Of a DNA stretch of 64,000 nt, positions 52,618 to 60,990 are shown one piece after another. Source of the DNA: Candidatus Nitrosymbiomonas proteolyticus (GTDB lineage: Bacteria > Armatimonadota > Fimbriimonadia > Fimbriimonadales > Fimbriimonadaceae); contig AP021858.1 of assembly GCA_017347465.1 (NCBI GenBank), forward strand, positions 1,568,472-1,632,471, in the 5' to 3' direction. Below the pieces are notes generated by a model. It had not been told where the DNA came from, did not search any database, and saw only the letters and a program-made list of their open reading frames with translations. Positions within the stretch are counted from its first letter, which is position 1. Every line of letters begins with the position of its first letter. Both the position numbers and the translations under genes were made by a program.

Positions 52618-53385
52618 TCAAATGCCGTCTTCTGTGTCTGAACGCTTCTCAAGGACTCTTAAGCGGCTCGCCGCCAACTCCCTTACTTCGCTCGACTCAT
52701 GGACGGACAGTCTTCGGAGCTCGGTCTTGCAGTGTTCATCGCCTATCGCCGCTAAACCAAATACGACCCCTTTCAATTGAAGAACGGGCGTCCGATCAAG
52801 ACGAGCGAAATACATTTCTACGTTGAATTTGTGGACGGCAATCCTCCATTGAGACGAATAAGCTTGCTCTCTAACGGAAGGAGAGGCCTCCTCGGTGAGC
52901 TTCTGCAGTGTACGTTCAGATACGTCCGAAACAACGTCTTTCAGAATCCTTGCAAGTTCGCCCCTTTTCTCCTCTGGAACTTGTTTTGGATCTTGCAAGT
53001 AGACTTCAGCAAGCCCTTCGTCGCGCATGTAGCTCAAGTACTCGACAGCTTCGGACACCACATCCCTATTTGGTTCGTTCAAAACCATGCGGCGGGCCGT
53101 AGGAATCGCATCCACGATAGTCATTGCTCGGCAGTACCGCCAAGCTGCGAGTCTTGCATAACCGTCAGTGGAATCCAACGCAGCAAGTGCCAACATTTCT
53201 TTGCTGATGTCCTGTTCCTCAGTCGCACGACGAAGTATTTCGGCGACGCTTTCGGTAGTCGGAGGTGAGGGTGTGTTCTTCTCTGCGAGATAAGCTGCAA
53301 TTGTCTGCACCACAACAACGAGCATTGCGCCCATCGCTACCGCCAGGGCGAAACGAATCGCTTGGTTCCGTCTCGAAGAGTCCAT
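52618..53385 (-). CDS. Membrane-anchored HEAT-like repeat protein, function unknown
   Basis: About 255 residues. One N-terminal transmembrane helix (FALAVAMGAMLVVVVQTIAAYL) is followed by helical repeats (AEILRRATEEQDISKEMLALAALDS, YLSYMRDEGLAEVYLQ, and a terminal block with RELAASRLRVLEKR). The pattern resembles HEAT/Armadillo-type scaffolds, but without confirmation. TACATT lies six bases upstream of ATG 53385, again leaderless-type. The longer open frame to 53802 overlaps the divergent gene and is rejected. Confidence 0.6.
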   Translation of the reverse strand: MDSSRRNQAIRFALAVAMGAMLVVVVQTIAAYLAEKNTPSPPTTESVAEILRRATEEQDISKEMLALAALDSTDGYARLAAWRYCRAMTIVDAIPTARRMVLNEPNRDVVSEAVEYLSYMRDEGLAEVYLQDPKQVPEEKRGELARILKDVVSDVSERTLQKLTEEASPSVREQAYSSQWRIAVHKFNVEMYFARLDRTPVLQLKGVVFGLAAIGDEHCKTELRRLSVHESSEVRELAASRLRVLEKRSDTEDGI

Positions 53386-53604
53386 TGTCACAATGTACCC
53401 GGCACTGTTGCCTACGCTCGAGACAGGTTGGCCTGAGCGGGTGGGAACTCTCCTTACATTCCTATGTCTCACTCCACGGGGCAGCTTGCGGAGGGGTGCA
53501 AGGGGTGCCGTTGCCTGCTGAGTCCCCCGACGCCGCTCCGATTCGGCTGTATAATCACCTGCAACGGGTGGGCGCGCCATTCGCCCCCCAAAACGAGGGA
53601 CCCC

Positions 53605-54702
53605 ATGTTCAAAACCGCCGCATTGATCGCAGTCGCATCCTGGGGACTGGCCGCAAACACCAGCCAAGACCAAGCCTATTTCGCCATTCTCGCCGAGACC
53701 AAGGTGGGGCGCATGGCCGGGATGCCTGCCATGGACTTGGGCGATCTGCCGCCAGGGATGAACCTCCCTCCCCAGGCGATGGCGTTTGCCGGTCAGCCGC
53801 AACGAATCCTCAACATCCGACTTTGGTCGCCCACAGTCGCGCCACCGGACGCCAAGGCGTGGGTGTCGCCGCCTCCGGGCTTGAAACAGGGCAATCGACT
53901 GGACCTGGAACTTTATCGGCCTGATGGCAAAGCGACGGTCGGGGCGATGAGAGACTTCGACCCGGACGCGAATCCCGAGGGATTCACGATCAAAATCTAC
54001 TGGGGTTCGTCTGAAACCGTCAAGGAGGGTCAGCCCAAAGTCATCACTTGGTCTGGGTTTACGCCGGAGCAGCGCGAGGCCATGAAGAACCAGGTGCGCG
54101 AAGCGAATCTCTCAGAGGGCTCCTACTTCTACAAAGAGGGCTGGACCACCGGCTACTGGCCGACGAAAAAGCAGCCGGGCCGAATCGACAAATCCGCCTC
54201 GCTGGCCGGCAAATACGCGCTGCAGACCACTTACACCGGCAACGTGGACATCGAAGCGCCCTCTAACGTGGAGTTCATGGCGCCGATCGAAATGTCCTCC
54301 CCGAATCTCGACAACAAAATCGACCTGAAGAAGGCCCTCAACTTCAAATGGAAGCAGATTCCGAACGCCCTCGGCCTGCACGCCTCCATCATCGGTATGG
54401 AAGGCAAGAACAGCCTGGTCATCTGGCTGTCGTCCGAAACGTACAGCGAGACGCTCCTGGGCGATATGGGCTTTTTGCAGATGGCCGAAGTGCGCGACTT
54501 CGTAGAAAGGACCTTGTTCATGGCGGGCGACCGGGCGAACGTGAGTGTTCCGGCGGGAATTTTCGCCAATGCCGACTTCGCGATGATGCAAATGGCTGGA
54601 TATGGCCCGGGCGCGGCCCTGGCCGAGGCTCAGCCTCTTCCTAGAATCCAGACCAAAACGTCGCTGATGCTGATGCTGGGCGGCAAGAAAATGAACTTCT
54701 AG
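53605..54702 (+). CDS. Secreted hypothetical protein
   Basis: About 365 residues. A signal peptide (MFKTAALIAVASWGLAANTS) precedes an Ala/Gly/Pro-rich region and a beta-rich body (DLELYRPDGKATVGAM, VKEGQPKVITWSGF, YTGNVDIEAPSNVEF). No family is recognised. A TATAAT box is about 50 bases upstream of ATG 53605. Stop at 54702 is followed by a gene-poor stretch. Confidence 0.6.
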   Translation: MFKTAALIAVASWGLAANTSQDQAYFAILAETKVGRMAGMPAMDLGDLPPGMNLPPQAMAFAGQPQRILNIRLWSPTVAPPDAKAWVSPPPGLKQGNRLDLELYRPDGKATVGAMRDFDPDANPEGFTIKIYWGSSETVKEGQPKVITWSGFTPEQREAMKNQVREANLSEGSYFYKEGWTTGYWPTKKQPGRIDKSASLAGKYALQTTYTGNVDIEAPSNVEFMAPIEMSSPNLDNKIDLKKALNFKWKQIPNALGLHASIIGMEGKNSLVIWLSSETYSETLLGDMGFLQMAEVRDFVERTLFMAGDRANVSVPAGIFANADFAMMQMAGYGPGAALAEAQPLPRIQTKTSLMLMLGGKKMNF

Positions 54703-55112
54703 CCCGCTCCCGAATGCCCCCTCCCGCTCTCGCTTCGCTCAAAGGGGACGCCGGCCGTAGACTCCGACTGTCGGAGAAGATTTCGCGGCGGTGGGTGGAA
54801 GTTGGACGGGAAGGTTTCGTGCAAACATGGTTGGCAAGAGAACGACGGGGCGAAAACGAAGCGCCGGCAGCCGCTTCAAAGAACCGACTTGCACGACACC
54901 CGGATCGAGGGGCACCGAAGTCAGATCGAGGGGCTCCGAAAGTTGCCGCCCGAGGAGAAATTCCGTCGCTACAAGGGGATGAGGGACTCCAGCCGCCTAC
55001 TCAAGCGCGCTGCACATGCGCATGAACGACCTTCAGACCATCGCGGCGGTGGACGGGCAGTCGGACTGGGAGGTATTTGAAGCCCGTCTTGAAGTGATCC
55101 CGGAGTTAGGAG
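54703..55112. other. Gene-poor stretch with a decayed ORF
   Basis: About 400 bases without a convincing gene. Near its start (54717-54755) a CCCTCCCGCTCTCGCTTCGCT run resembles the palindrome-rich insertion at 58.3 kb. A possible frame-shifted coding scrap is described next. Confidence 0.5.
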
Positions 55113-55133
55113 ATGCCAAGCAGAGTTTTCATT
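54802..55133 (+). pseudogene. Possible frameshifted ORF remnant
   Basis: One frame reads IEGLRKLPPEEKFRRYKGMR then DSSRLLKRA, and the adjacent frame continues SALHMRMNDLQTIAAVDGQS and DWEVFEARLEVIPELG. Joining them near 55010 gives a continuous, protein-like sequence, suggesting a frameshifted gene. No family is recognised. Its end overlaps the PIN gene. Confidence 0.3.
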
Positions 55134-55688
55134 GATACGAACATCGTGCTTGAATACAAGCCCTTGGAGGAGTGGGATTGGAGCAAGCTAATTCTGACTG
55201 CTCCCGAAATCCATGTGACGGCGCCCGTCATTCGTGAACTTGACAAGCACAAGTACCACCGCGTCAAGGGAAAGCAAGATCGCGCAAAGAAGTTTCTCGC
55301 CCTCTTGGACGACATTCCCAAGGACGGCACTGGTCTTCCGAGGAAGGGCTTCAGGCTGTTCATCTATCTATCTGAAATGCCCCAACACTTGGCGGCCGGA
55401 TACGGAGGGTTGTCCCTGGAGACCCAGGATGAGGAGTTCATTGGGGCTTGCCTCTATGCCGTGAAGTATTCGAATCGTCCCGATCCCGACTACGTTCTCT
55501 CGGAAGATCGTCTTGTCCGCTTGCGCGCAGAGCACACGCCAGGCTCAACGCTCATTGGCCTGGAACCCCCCAAGGAATACCGCTTCAATCCGAAAGCGCC
55601 AGAGGCATCAGACCACAAGGCAATCGCGCTGGAGATTTGGCGGCTTATAAAGGAAGCGGCTCGCGACGATTCGACCACGGGAGGTTGA
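55113..55688 (+). CDS. PIN-domain protein
   Basis: 191 residues. VFIDTNIVLEY at the start gives the first catalytic Asp. IRELDKHKYHR and the acidic ETQDEEFIGAC provide further metal ligands, followed by YVLSEDRLVRLRAEH. PIN domains are metal-dependent RNases, often toxins, but this long form with a C-terminal extension is not a typical VapC. No antitoxin was identified; the preceding small ORF fragment could be a candidate only by position. GTTAGGAG before ATG 55113 supports the start. Confidence 0.8.
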   Translation: MPSRVFIDTNIVLEYKPLEEWDWSKLILTAPEIHVTAPVIRELDKHKYHRVKGKQDRAKKFLALLDDIPKDGTGLPRKGFRLFIYLSEMPQHLAAGYGGLSLETQDEEFIGACLYAVKYSNRPDPDYVLSEDRLVRLRAEHTPGSTLIGLEPPKEYRFNPKAPEASDHKAIALEIWRLIKEAARDDSTTGG

Positions 55689-55801
55689 ACGGAGCCCGCG
55701 TCCCACCTTCGTCGCGCCCAAGTGCCATTCGGTGCAGTGGAACAGAGCACGCATCCGTCTACCATTTCTCATTCGTCTCCTCGTATACTGGACCATAAGC
55801 C

Positions 55802-56167
55802 ATGGCTGTCGCGATTCGAACTGACCGATCCTCCTGGGCGATCCATAGCCCGCTTCACAACAAGCTCGCGCCTGAAGACCGACCCGTCCACGCCTGGTAC
55901 CGCTTTGTTCTTTCCTTCCCTCCGCACCTAGTCGATGACTACCTGAGCGACTTCAGCGTGAAGCCGGGGATGACGGTTCTTGATCCCTTTTGCGGAACAG
56001 GGACGACTCTGGTAGAGGCAAAGAAGCAAGGCATCGCAAACGTCGGTCTTGAGGCAAACCCTATGGCCGCCTTTGCGAGCGAGGTGAAGACGGACTGGGG
56101 CGTAGATCCCGGTTCGCTTAGAGAGTGGGCTGACCGCATCGGCAGGAAGGGCGAAGCGAAGAGGTAA
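55802..56167 (+). pseudogene. Truncated DNA methyltransferase (N-terminal SAM-binding part only)
   Basis: 121 codons. The motif-I region is clear: VKPGMTVLDPFCGTGTTLVEAKKQG, then VGLEANPMAAFASEVKTDW. Family members continue for another 200-300 residues with the catalytic DPPY/SPPY motif, which is missing here; the frame stops and a GTG ORF encoding a nuclease-like protein begins ten bases later. Therefore the methylase is presumably non-functional, unless another gene supplies the function. The start is ATG 55802. Confidence 0.75.
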
Positions 56168-56176
56168 GTTAGCCGA

Positions 56177-57172
56177 GTGGCTTCCAACGCAGCCGTTGAT
56201 GAGTTGATCTCCCTACTGCGACGTCGGTACGGGGCGTACCAGCAGATCGGGCGATCAAGCCTTTTCTGCTTTGGATCGAAGTTCACCTGCTCGATCAACT
56301 ACTCCAAGCTGCTGGGCAGCCATAAGTACTTCTTTGGAGTCTCGAGGTCTTTGCTGACTCACCAGGATGCCTGTACTGACTCGCTTGGAACCTATGTCTT
56401 GCTGATCTGCGGGTCCGCTGACAATGTGCTCGTCCTTCCAAGAGACCTGGTGGAGCGGATGCTTGAAGACGTCTCCTCGCGTCGTGTCGATGTGTTCATC
56501 GAAGGCGGGATGTTCATTCTCCAGACCACTCGGCACCCCAAGCTTGACGTTACGGGCTATCTGAACGCCTATCCAGCGGCAAGCACGGCCCCGGACGAAT
56601 CTGAGTTGGAGCCTTCGCCGATTCCGCCTCGAACACATGTTCGGATGCAGCACGCACTGATTAGTCTTGGTAGGGCGGAAGGCTGCACCGTTTGGGTGCC
56701 GCCTAACGACCGCTCCCTTTCGTTCGAGGGCCAACGGTTTGCCAACGCAACGATGGATCGTCTTCCCCGATTCGGCTTCGATGAGAACACTCGCAGGATC
56801 GTCCAGAACATCGATGTGCTTTGGCTTCAAGAGAGCGTCATCGTAAAGGCCGTGGAGATTGAATCCACGACGTCTATCTACAGCGGTTTGCTCAGACTGA
56901 ATGATCTGGTCCTCGCCCAACCGAACAATCAAGTGGACTTGGTAATCGCGGCGCCGCAGAGCCGACGACAGAGGGTATTCGAGCAACTTATTCGTCCTTC
57001 CTTTCGCCCGCTCATCTCACGCTGCGGGTTCTTGAGCTTTGAGGTCGTTGATGAGGCAATCAGACGGCTTGTCGCGTTGGGCTCGTCCTCAAACGCTAGG
57101 GTGAGTGGCCTTCTCACCGTCGAAGGGTTCGAACTCCCTGAGCATGTGGTCTACCCGGCAGACACCCGATAA
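56177..57172 (+). CDS. Restriction endonuclease-like protein
   Basis: 331 residues. The key segment VVKAVEIESTTSIYSGLLRLNDL, near residue 240, is the catalytic strand (E..ST.S) of a PD-(D/E)XK-like nuclease family that normally follows a DNA methyltransferase. The N-terminal half (SLFCFGSKFTCSINYSKLLG) is probably a specificity or target-recognition domain. GTG 56177 is ten bases after the truncated methylase stop. With the methylase broken, activity on host DNA would be dangerous unless this enzyme is inactive too or modified elsewhere. Confidence 0.65.
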   Translation: MASNAAVDELISLLRRRYGAYQQIGRSSLFCFGSKFTCSINYSKLLGSHKYFFGVSRSLLTHQDACTDSLGTYVLLICGSADNVLVLPRDLVERMLEDVSSRRVDVFIEGGMFILQTTRHPKLDVTGYLNAYPAASTAPDESELEPSPIPPRTHVRMQHALISLGRAEGCTVWVPPNDRSLSFEGQRFANATMDRLPRFGFDENTRRIVQNIDVLWLQESVIVKAVEIESTTSIYSGLLRLNDLVLAQPNNQVDLVIAAPQSRRQRVFEQLIRPSFRPLISRCGFLSFEVVDEAIRRLVALGSSSNARVSGLLTVEGFELPEHVVYPADTR

Positions 57173-57190
57173 GTGCCTCCACAGGTCATC

Positions 57191-57427
57191 TCAGCGCTGT
57201 TCGAGAAAGTCCACATCTGCGATTGCAATTGCATCGGGGTTCAGGTAGACCCTCACGTACTCGATCCCCTCGGAATGCACGGTGCGTGAGTTCACGACCG
57301 GGACCTCTTGAGGCATCTGGGATCGTAGCATCGCCACGGCCCTCCGGCGGTTTCTGGCGCGAACGGCCGCGCAAAAGCCGACAGGTCCCTTGGTCGAGTC
57401 GCCCAAACTGAAATGAAAGACTGGCAT
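57191..57427 (-). CDS. Small hypothetical protein
   Basis: 78 residues. AAGGTGA lies just before ATG 57427, a good ribosome site. No family is recognised; the end is LEQR. It lies between two nuclease-like plus-strand genes and is on the opposite strand, so its role, if any, in the island is unknown. Confidence 0.45.
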   Translation of the reverse strand: MPVFHFSLGDSTKGPVGFCAAVRARNRRRAVAMLRSQMPQEVPVVNSRTVHSEGIEYVRVYLNPDAIAIADVDFLEQR

Positions 57428-57450
57428 TGTTTCACCTTTGATTAGGGACG

Positions 57451-58248
57451 GTGCCCTCGGTTGGATTTTCGCCGATCATTTCGCGAATCTTCGCGAGGCA
57501 CTTCAAGCCGGGCTCCACAGGTTTCACTTTCAAGCGCCAGGAGATCATCGACACTGCGGCCGAACTGAAGCTCAAGCTCGCCAAGAACGTGGGAGACGTG
57601 GTCTACACCTTCCGGTTTCGAAAGGAGCTCCCCAAGTCGATCAACGACTCCGCTCCAAAGGGGTCCGAGTGGATCATCAACGTCGCCGGGAGCGGGCAGT
57701 ACCGCTTCGAACTCGTGTCCGACGCCTGGATCAAGCCAGGCGAGGGCCGAGTCGTCATCAAGGTTCCCGATGCGACGCCAGCGATCATCGCGGAACATGC
57801 CTTGAGCGACGAGCAGGCGCTTCTCGCCATCCTTCGCTACAACCGTCTGATCGACACCTTCCTTCGAGCGACTTGCTACTCGCTGCAAAGTCATCTCCGC
57901 ACTCAGGTCAAAGACATGGGCCAGATCGAGGTCGACGAGCTTTACCTCGGAGTGGACCGAAGAGGAGTTCAGTACGTCATCCCGGTCCAAGCGAAAGGCG
58001 GCAAGGACAAGCTGGGGATCGTTCAGGTGCGACAAGACGTCGCATTCTGTCGCGAGCGCTTCCCTAATTTGGTCTGCCGACCCGTTGCGGCCCAATTCAT
58101 GAAGGGCAACGTCGTGGCATTGATGGAGCTTGTTGACGATGGAGGCAAGATACTGGTCGCCAACGAAACGCACTTTCGGCTGGTGCCTGCAGGCGAGATC
58201 AGTTCCCAGGACCTGGATCGCTATCGTGCTGCAGGGGAAGACGCCTAG
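57451..58248 (+). CDS. PD-(D/E)XK-type endonuclease-like protein
   Basis: 265 residues. IEVDELYLGVDRRGVQYVIPVQAKGGKDKLG resembles a restriction-type catalytic core (acidic residue, then Q-x-K). The rest, including GRVVIKVPDATPAIIAEHAL, is family-like. The start is GTG 57451, near a TTGATTAG stretch. Immediately after the stop comes a uvrA fragment. It may be the second endonuclease of the island or an unrelated defence gene. Recognition specificity is unknown. Confidence 0.6.
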   Translation: MPSVGFSPIISRIFARHFKPGSTGFTFKRQEIIDTAAELKLKLAKNVGDVVYTFRFRKELPKSINDSAPKGSEWIINVAGSGQYRFELVSDAWIKPGEGRVVIKVPDATPAIIAEHALSDEQALLAILRYNRLIDTFLRATCYSLQSHLRTQVKDMGQIEVDELYLGVDRRGVQYVIPVQAKGGKDKLGIVQVRQDVAFCRERFPNLVCRPVAAQFMKGNVVALMELVDDGGKILVANETHFRLVPAGEISSQDLDRYRAAGEDA

Positions 58249-58249
58249 A

Positions 58250-58466
58250 ACGGCCGCTTCAGCTTCAACGTCAAGGGCGGGCGGTGCGAGGCGTGCAAGA
58301 GGTAGCTTGTAGTGCCCCCTCACCCCCCGACCCCCTCTCCCTCTCGCTACGCTACAAGGCAAGGGGGAGATTTACGAGATGCACTTCCTGCCGGACGTCG
58401 GAGCCTACCCTGAGCGAAGCCGAAGGGTGCCGTGCGAGGTCTGCAAGGGCCGGCGCTACAACCGGC
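58250..58466 (+). pseudogene. uvrA: Fragment of uvrA (zinc-finger region) broken by two palindromic insertions
   Basis: The segments GRFSFNVKGGRCEACK (58253-58300), EIYEMHFLPDV (58366-58398) and VPCEVCKGRRYNR (58428-58466) match UvrA around its zinc motif. Between them are two inserted elements: 58303-58362, with CTTGTAG/CTACAAG ends and a CCCCTC run, and 58404-58427, with CCTGAGCGAAGCCGAAGGG. No uvrA flanks are present, so it is a translocated fragment. Confidence 0.8.
58303..58362. repeat. Palindrome-ended insertion inside the uvrA fragment
   Basis: GCTTGTAG (58305-58312) is inverted by CTACAAGG near 58350; the middle is pyrimidine-rich (CCCCCTCACCCCCCGACC). This resembles a MITE/REP-like element and is comparable with the CCCTCCCGCTCTCGCTTCGCT run at 54.72 kb. 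Confidence 0.5.
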
Positions 58467-58719
58467 CGGGTGGGCTCCAATCCCTGCAACCCCTCTTCCC
58501 TCTGACTCCCACGTGACGCAATGCGGGTGCCATGCAAAACTTGCTTTTGCGTGCCTCCCCGGCATCGTGTGAATCCGCAGGTTCCCATTATCCGACGATC
58601 CGGTTTTCTGCACAATCCTCGAATGAGCGGCAGCGAGCGTGTTCGCAGGGCCGACCCCTGGCTGGCAGGAGTACGCCAGACTCTCGGAGAACTCTGCTGT
58701 CGAGTCCGTAGCGAACCTC

Positions 58720-59979
58720 ATGGAAACCCCGAGCCCCCCGCCAAAGAAGAAGGGCGCCCCCTTTTGGGGACCCCTCGCGCTCGCAGCGGGCTTTTTCTTG
58801 GGGGCGATGGCGCACGGCTCGGGTTATGCCGCTCTGACACCCTTCACGGACGCCCTTGGCACGATCTGGGTGCAGGCCCTTCAACTCGTCGTGATCCCGC
58901 TTTCGGTCAGCCTGATCGTCACCGGGTTGCAGGTCATCCCTTCGGGCAAGGAGATGGGCAAGTGGGGATTCGCTTCTCTCGCTGTCTTTGCGGGTTTGCT
59001 ACTCGGCGCGGCCGCCCTCGCCTTGGGGATCGGATTGCCGTACATCCACGCCTTTGGACCGGAGCCGACTCTCGCCGCCCGAATCGAACCGTCTGCGGCT
59101 GTGCCTCCCGTGGACTTCTCAATATGGTTCGAATCCCTCGTTCCGCGCAATTTCTTCGCCTCGCTCGCGAGCGGAGACCTCCTCCCGATCATCGTCGTTT
59201 CGATGCTGTTCGGCGGGACGATTCGCGGCCTTTCGGACGAATCGCGGGCTTTACTCGTGAAGTTCTTTTCCGCGATCCGCGAAGCCTGCATGGCGTACGT
59301 GAGGTACGTGGTCGTGCTGCTGCCGCTTGGGGCGTTTTGTCTGGCGTACTCCTTCGCTTCGGAATCCGGCATCGCGGTCGCCTATTCCGCGCTTTACTTC
59401 GTGCTGTTCGTGTTCGGAATCCTCATCCTCTACCTGCTGCTCATGCTGATCGTTGCCTCGTGGGCTGGACGCCTTCGCTTGCGAGCGGTGCTGCGTGAGC
59501 TTTGGCCCGCCTTGGAGATCGCCATAGGTTCGCGATCGTCGTTGGCGACCCTTCCTACCCTCGTCGAAGGGGCCAGAAACCTCGATCTTCCTGAACCCGC
59601 ACGGGCCGCCGTGCTGCCTCTGGCCGGCGCGCTGCTGAAGGCCAACCGGCCGTTATCGGCGGTCGCCAAGCTGCTCTTCGTCGCAACGCTGTACGGGATC
59701 ACCCTCGATACGGCGAGGATCGTGACGTTTCTGGCGACCATTTTCGTCTTGAGCGTCGCGACGCCAGGGATCCCCAGCAATTCGAGTTCAATCTCGCTCG
59801 GCGCTTACCTCGCCGCGGGCTTGCCGCTCGAAGGCGTCGTGCTTTTTGACGCCACCGACCCGCTGACGGACATCCCCAAGACGGCGGTCAATACCACCGG
59901 TTACTTCGCCTCCTCGGTCCTCGCCTCGCGCGTGGCCGGATCGAGCGATGAGCCCTCGTGCGCCCTTCAGGAGGTCTAA
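58720..59979 (+). CDS. Dicarboxylate/amino acid:cation symporter (DAACS family)
   Basis: 419 residues with about eight to ten hydrophobic helices and the family segments IWVQALQLVVIPLSVSLIVTG, FASLASGDLLPIIVVSMLFG and the AVNTTGYFASSVLAS end. GSRSSLATLPT and ATPGIPSNSSSI fit the substrate-binding hairpins, and DATDPLTDIPKTAVN the conserved NMDGT-type region in altered form. It takes up C4-dicarboxylates or glutamate/aspartate with Na+ or H+. ATG 58720 is favoured over ATG 58639; the latter adds a non-family extension. Confidence 0.9.
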   Translation: METPSPPPKKKGAPFWGPLALAAGFFLGAMAHGSGYAALTPFTDALGTIWVQALQLVVIPLSVSLIVTGLQVIPSGKEMGKWGFASLAVFAGLLLGAAALALGIGLPYIHAFGPEPTLAARIEPSAAVPPVDFSIWFESLVPRNFFASLASGDLLPIIVVSMLFGGTIRGLSDESRALLVKFFSAIREACMAYVRYVVVLLPLGAFCLAYSFASESGIAVAYSALYFVLFVFGILILYLLLMLIVASWAGRLRLRAVLRELWPALEIAIGSRSSLATLPTLVEGARNLDLPEPARAAVLPLAGALLKANRPLSAVAKLLFVATLYGITLDTARIVTFLATIFVLSVATPGIPSNSSSISLGAYLAAGLPLEGVVLFDATDPLTDIPKTAVNTTGYFASSVLASRVAGSSDEPSCALQEV

Positions 59980-60021
59980 CCCGGACGCCCCGCATGCCCC
60001 AGGGCGTATGCTTGTAAGCGG

Positions 60022-60990
60022 ATGGTCGTTTTCGTTACGCTGCCCGTCGGCGCAGGCCACGTGGGTTACTTCCTGAACCGGTATGGTAGGAGCCACTCGC
60101 GCCACCTTACCGAGACTACCTACTTCGACCTTGCAAGGAAGGGTAGGGCCCTCGCGGCGGCGTACGTGTTTTGCGACGTTCAGCGAATGAACCGGGCGCA
60201 GCGAGCGCTCGCGGTCGGGCTCTGGAGGCGTCTCTCTGCGATCGGAGATTCGGTGCGGCTGTATAACGACCCCCGGCACGAACTGGGACGTTACGAGTTC
60301 CTCCGCGCGGCCTTCGCTGAAGGGTGGAACCGCTTCAACGTTTACCGGGTCGATGAAATCCCCGAGTCGGTTCGCTGGCCCGTGTTCCTCCGGATCGAAA
60401 GCGACCACTCCGGGCCGAAGTCCGACCTGATCGAGACCCCCGAACGCCTCTGGAAATCGGTCGCCGAACTAGTTCTCGCGGGCGCGCGGCTCAAGGACCT
60501 CCTCGTCGTCGAGTTTCTCGATACCAGGTCCCCCGACGGGTGCTATCGCAAGTACGGAGCGTTTCGAATCGGGCGCAGGGTGTTCGGCCAGCACCTCTTT
60601 CTTTGCACCGAGTGGACCGCCAAGGCATCGAACCGCCTGAGGTCGGAGTCGGCCCTTGCAGAGGGCAAGAACTACTTCCTCACGAATCCCCACGCCGAGT
60701 TGCTCTTGCCGTTTTTCGAACTCGCTCAGATCGAATATGGCCGAATCGACTACGCGCTGGTGGACGGCACGGTGCAAGCGTGGGAAATCAACGACAACCC
60801 CCAGTTCGTCCGCGCCAAGCCGCTCCGAATGGGCACTGAGGGCAAGGAGACAATCTACTTGGAGTGCCTGGACGAGCTTTCGCAAGGTCTCGATCCCCGA
60901 ACGCAGTTCGAGTTCGACGCGCTGGACGGTTGGGAGGAAGCCCCCTGGCCGGAGGGCGTCGCCCCGGCAGGCTCCGAGGTGGCGCGGTGA
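60022..60990 (+). CDS. ATP-grasp-like protein (first of a coupled pair)
   Basis: 322 residues. Near residue 240 YGRIDYALVDGTVQAWEINDNPQF is the ATP-grasp C-terminal motif (D..G....E.N.NP). The N-terminal domain (TLPVGAGHVGYFLNRYG) is unusual and no substrate is evident. ATP-grasp enzymes couple carboxylates to amines, as in peptide or natural-product synthesis. The stop codon overlaps the next gene's GTG by four bases (GTGA), so the two are coupled. Confidence 0.6.
   Translation: MVVFVTLPVGAGHVGYFLNRYGRSHSRHLTETTYFDLARKGRALAAAYVFCDVQRMNRAQRALAVGLWRRLSAIGDSVRLYNDPRHELGRYEFLRAAFAEGWNRFNVYRVDEIPESVRWPVFLRIESDHSGPKSDLIETPERLWKSVAELVLAGARLKDLLVVEFLDTRSPDGCYRKYGAFRIGRRVFGQHLFLCTEWTAKASNRLRSESALAEGKNYFLTNPHAELLLPFFELAQIEYGRIDYALVDGTVQAWEINDNPQFVRAKPLRMGTEGKETIYLECLDELSQGLDPRTQFEFDALDGWEEAPWPEGVAPAGSEVAR

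Noticed and set aside
53386-53802. N-terminal extension of the HEAT-like protein
   Set aside because: It overlaps the divergent secreted protein's start and has no family-like composition; ATG 53385 has a matching -10 box.
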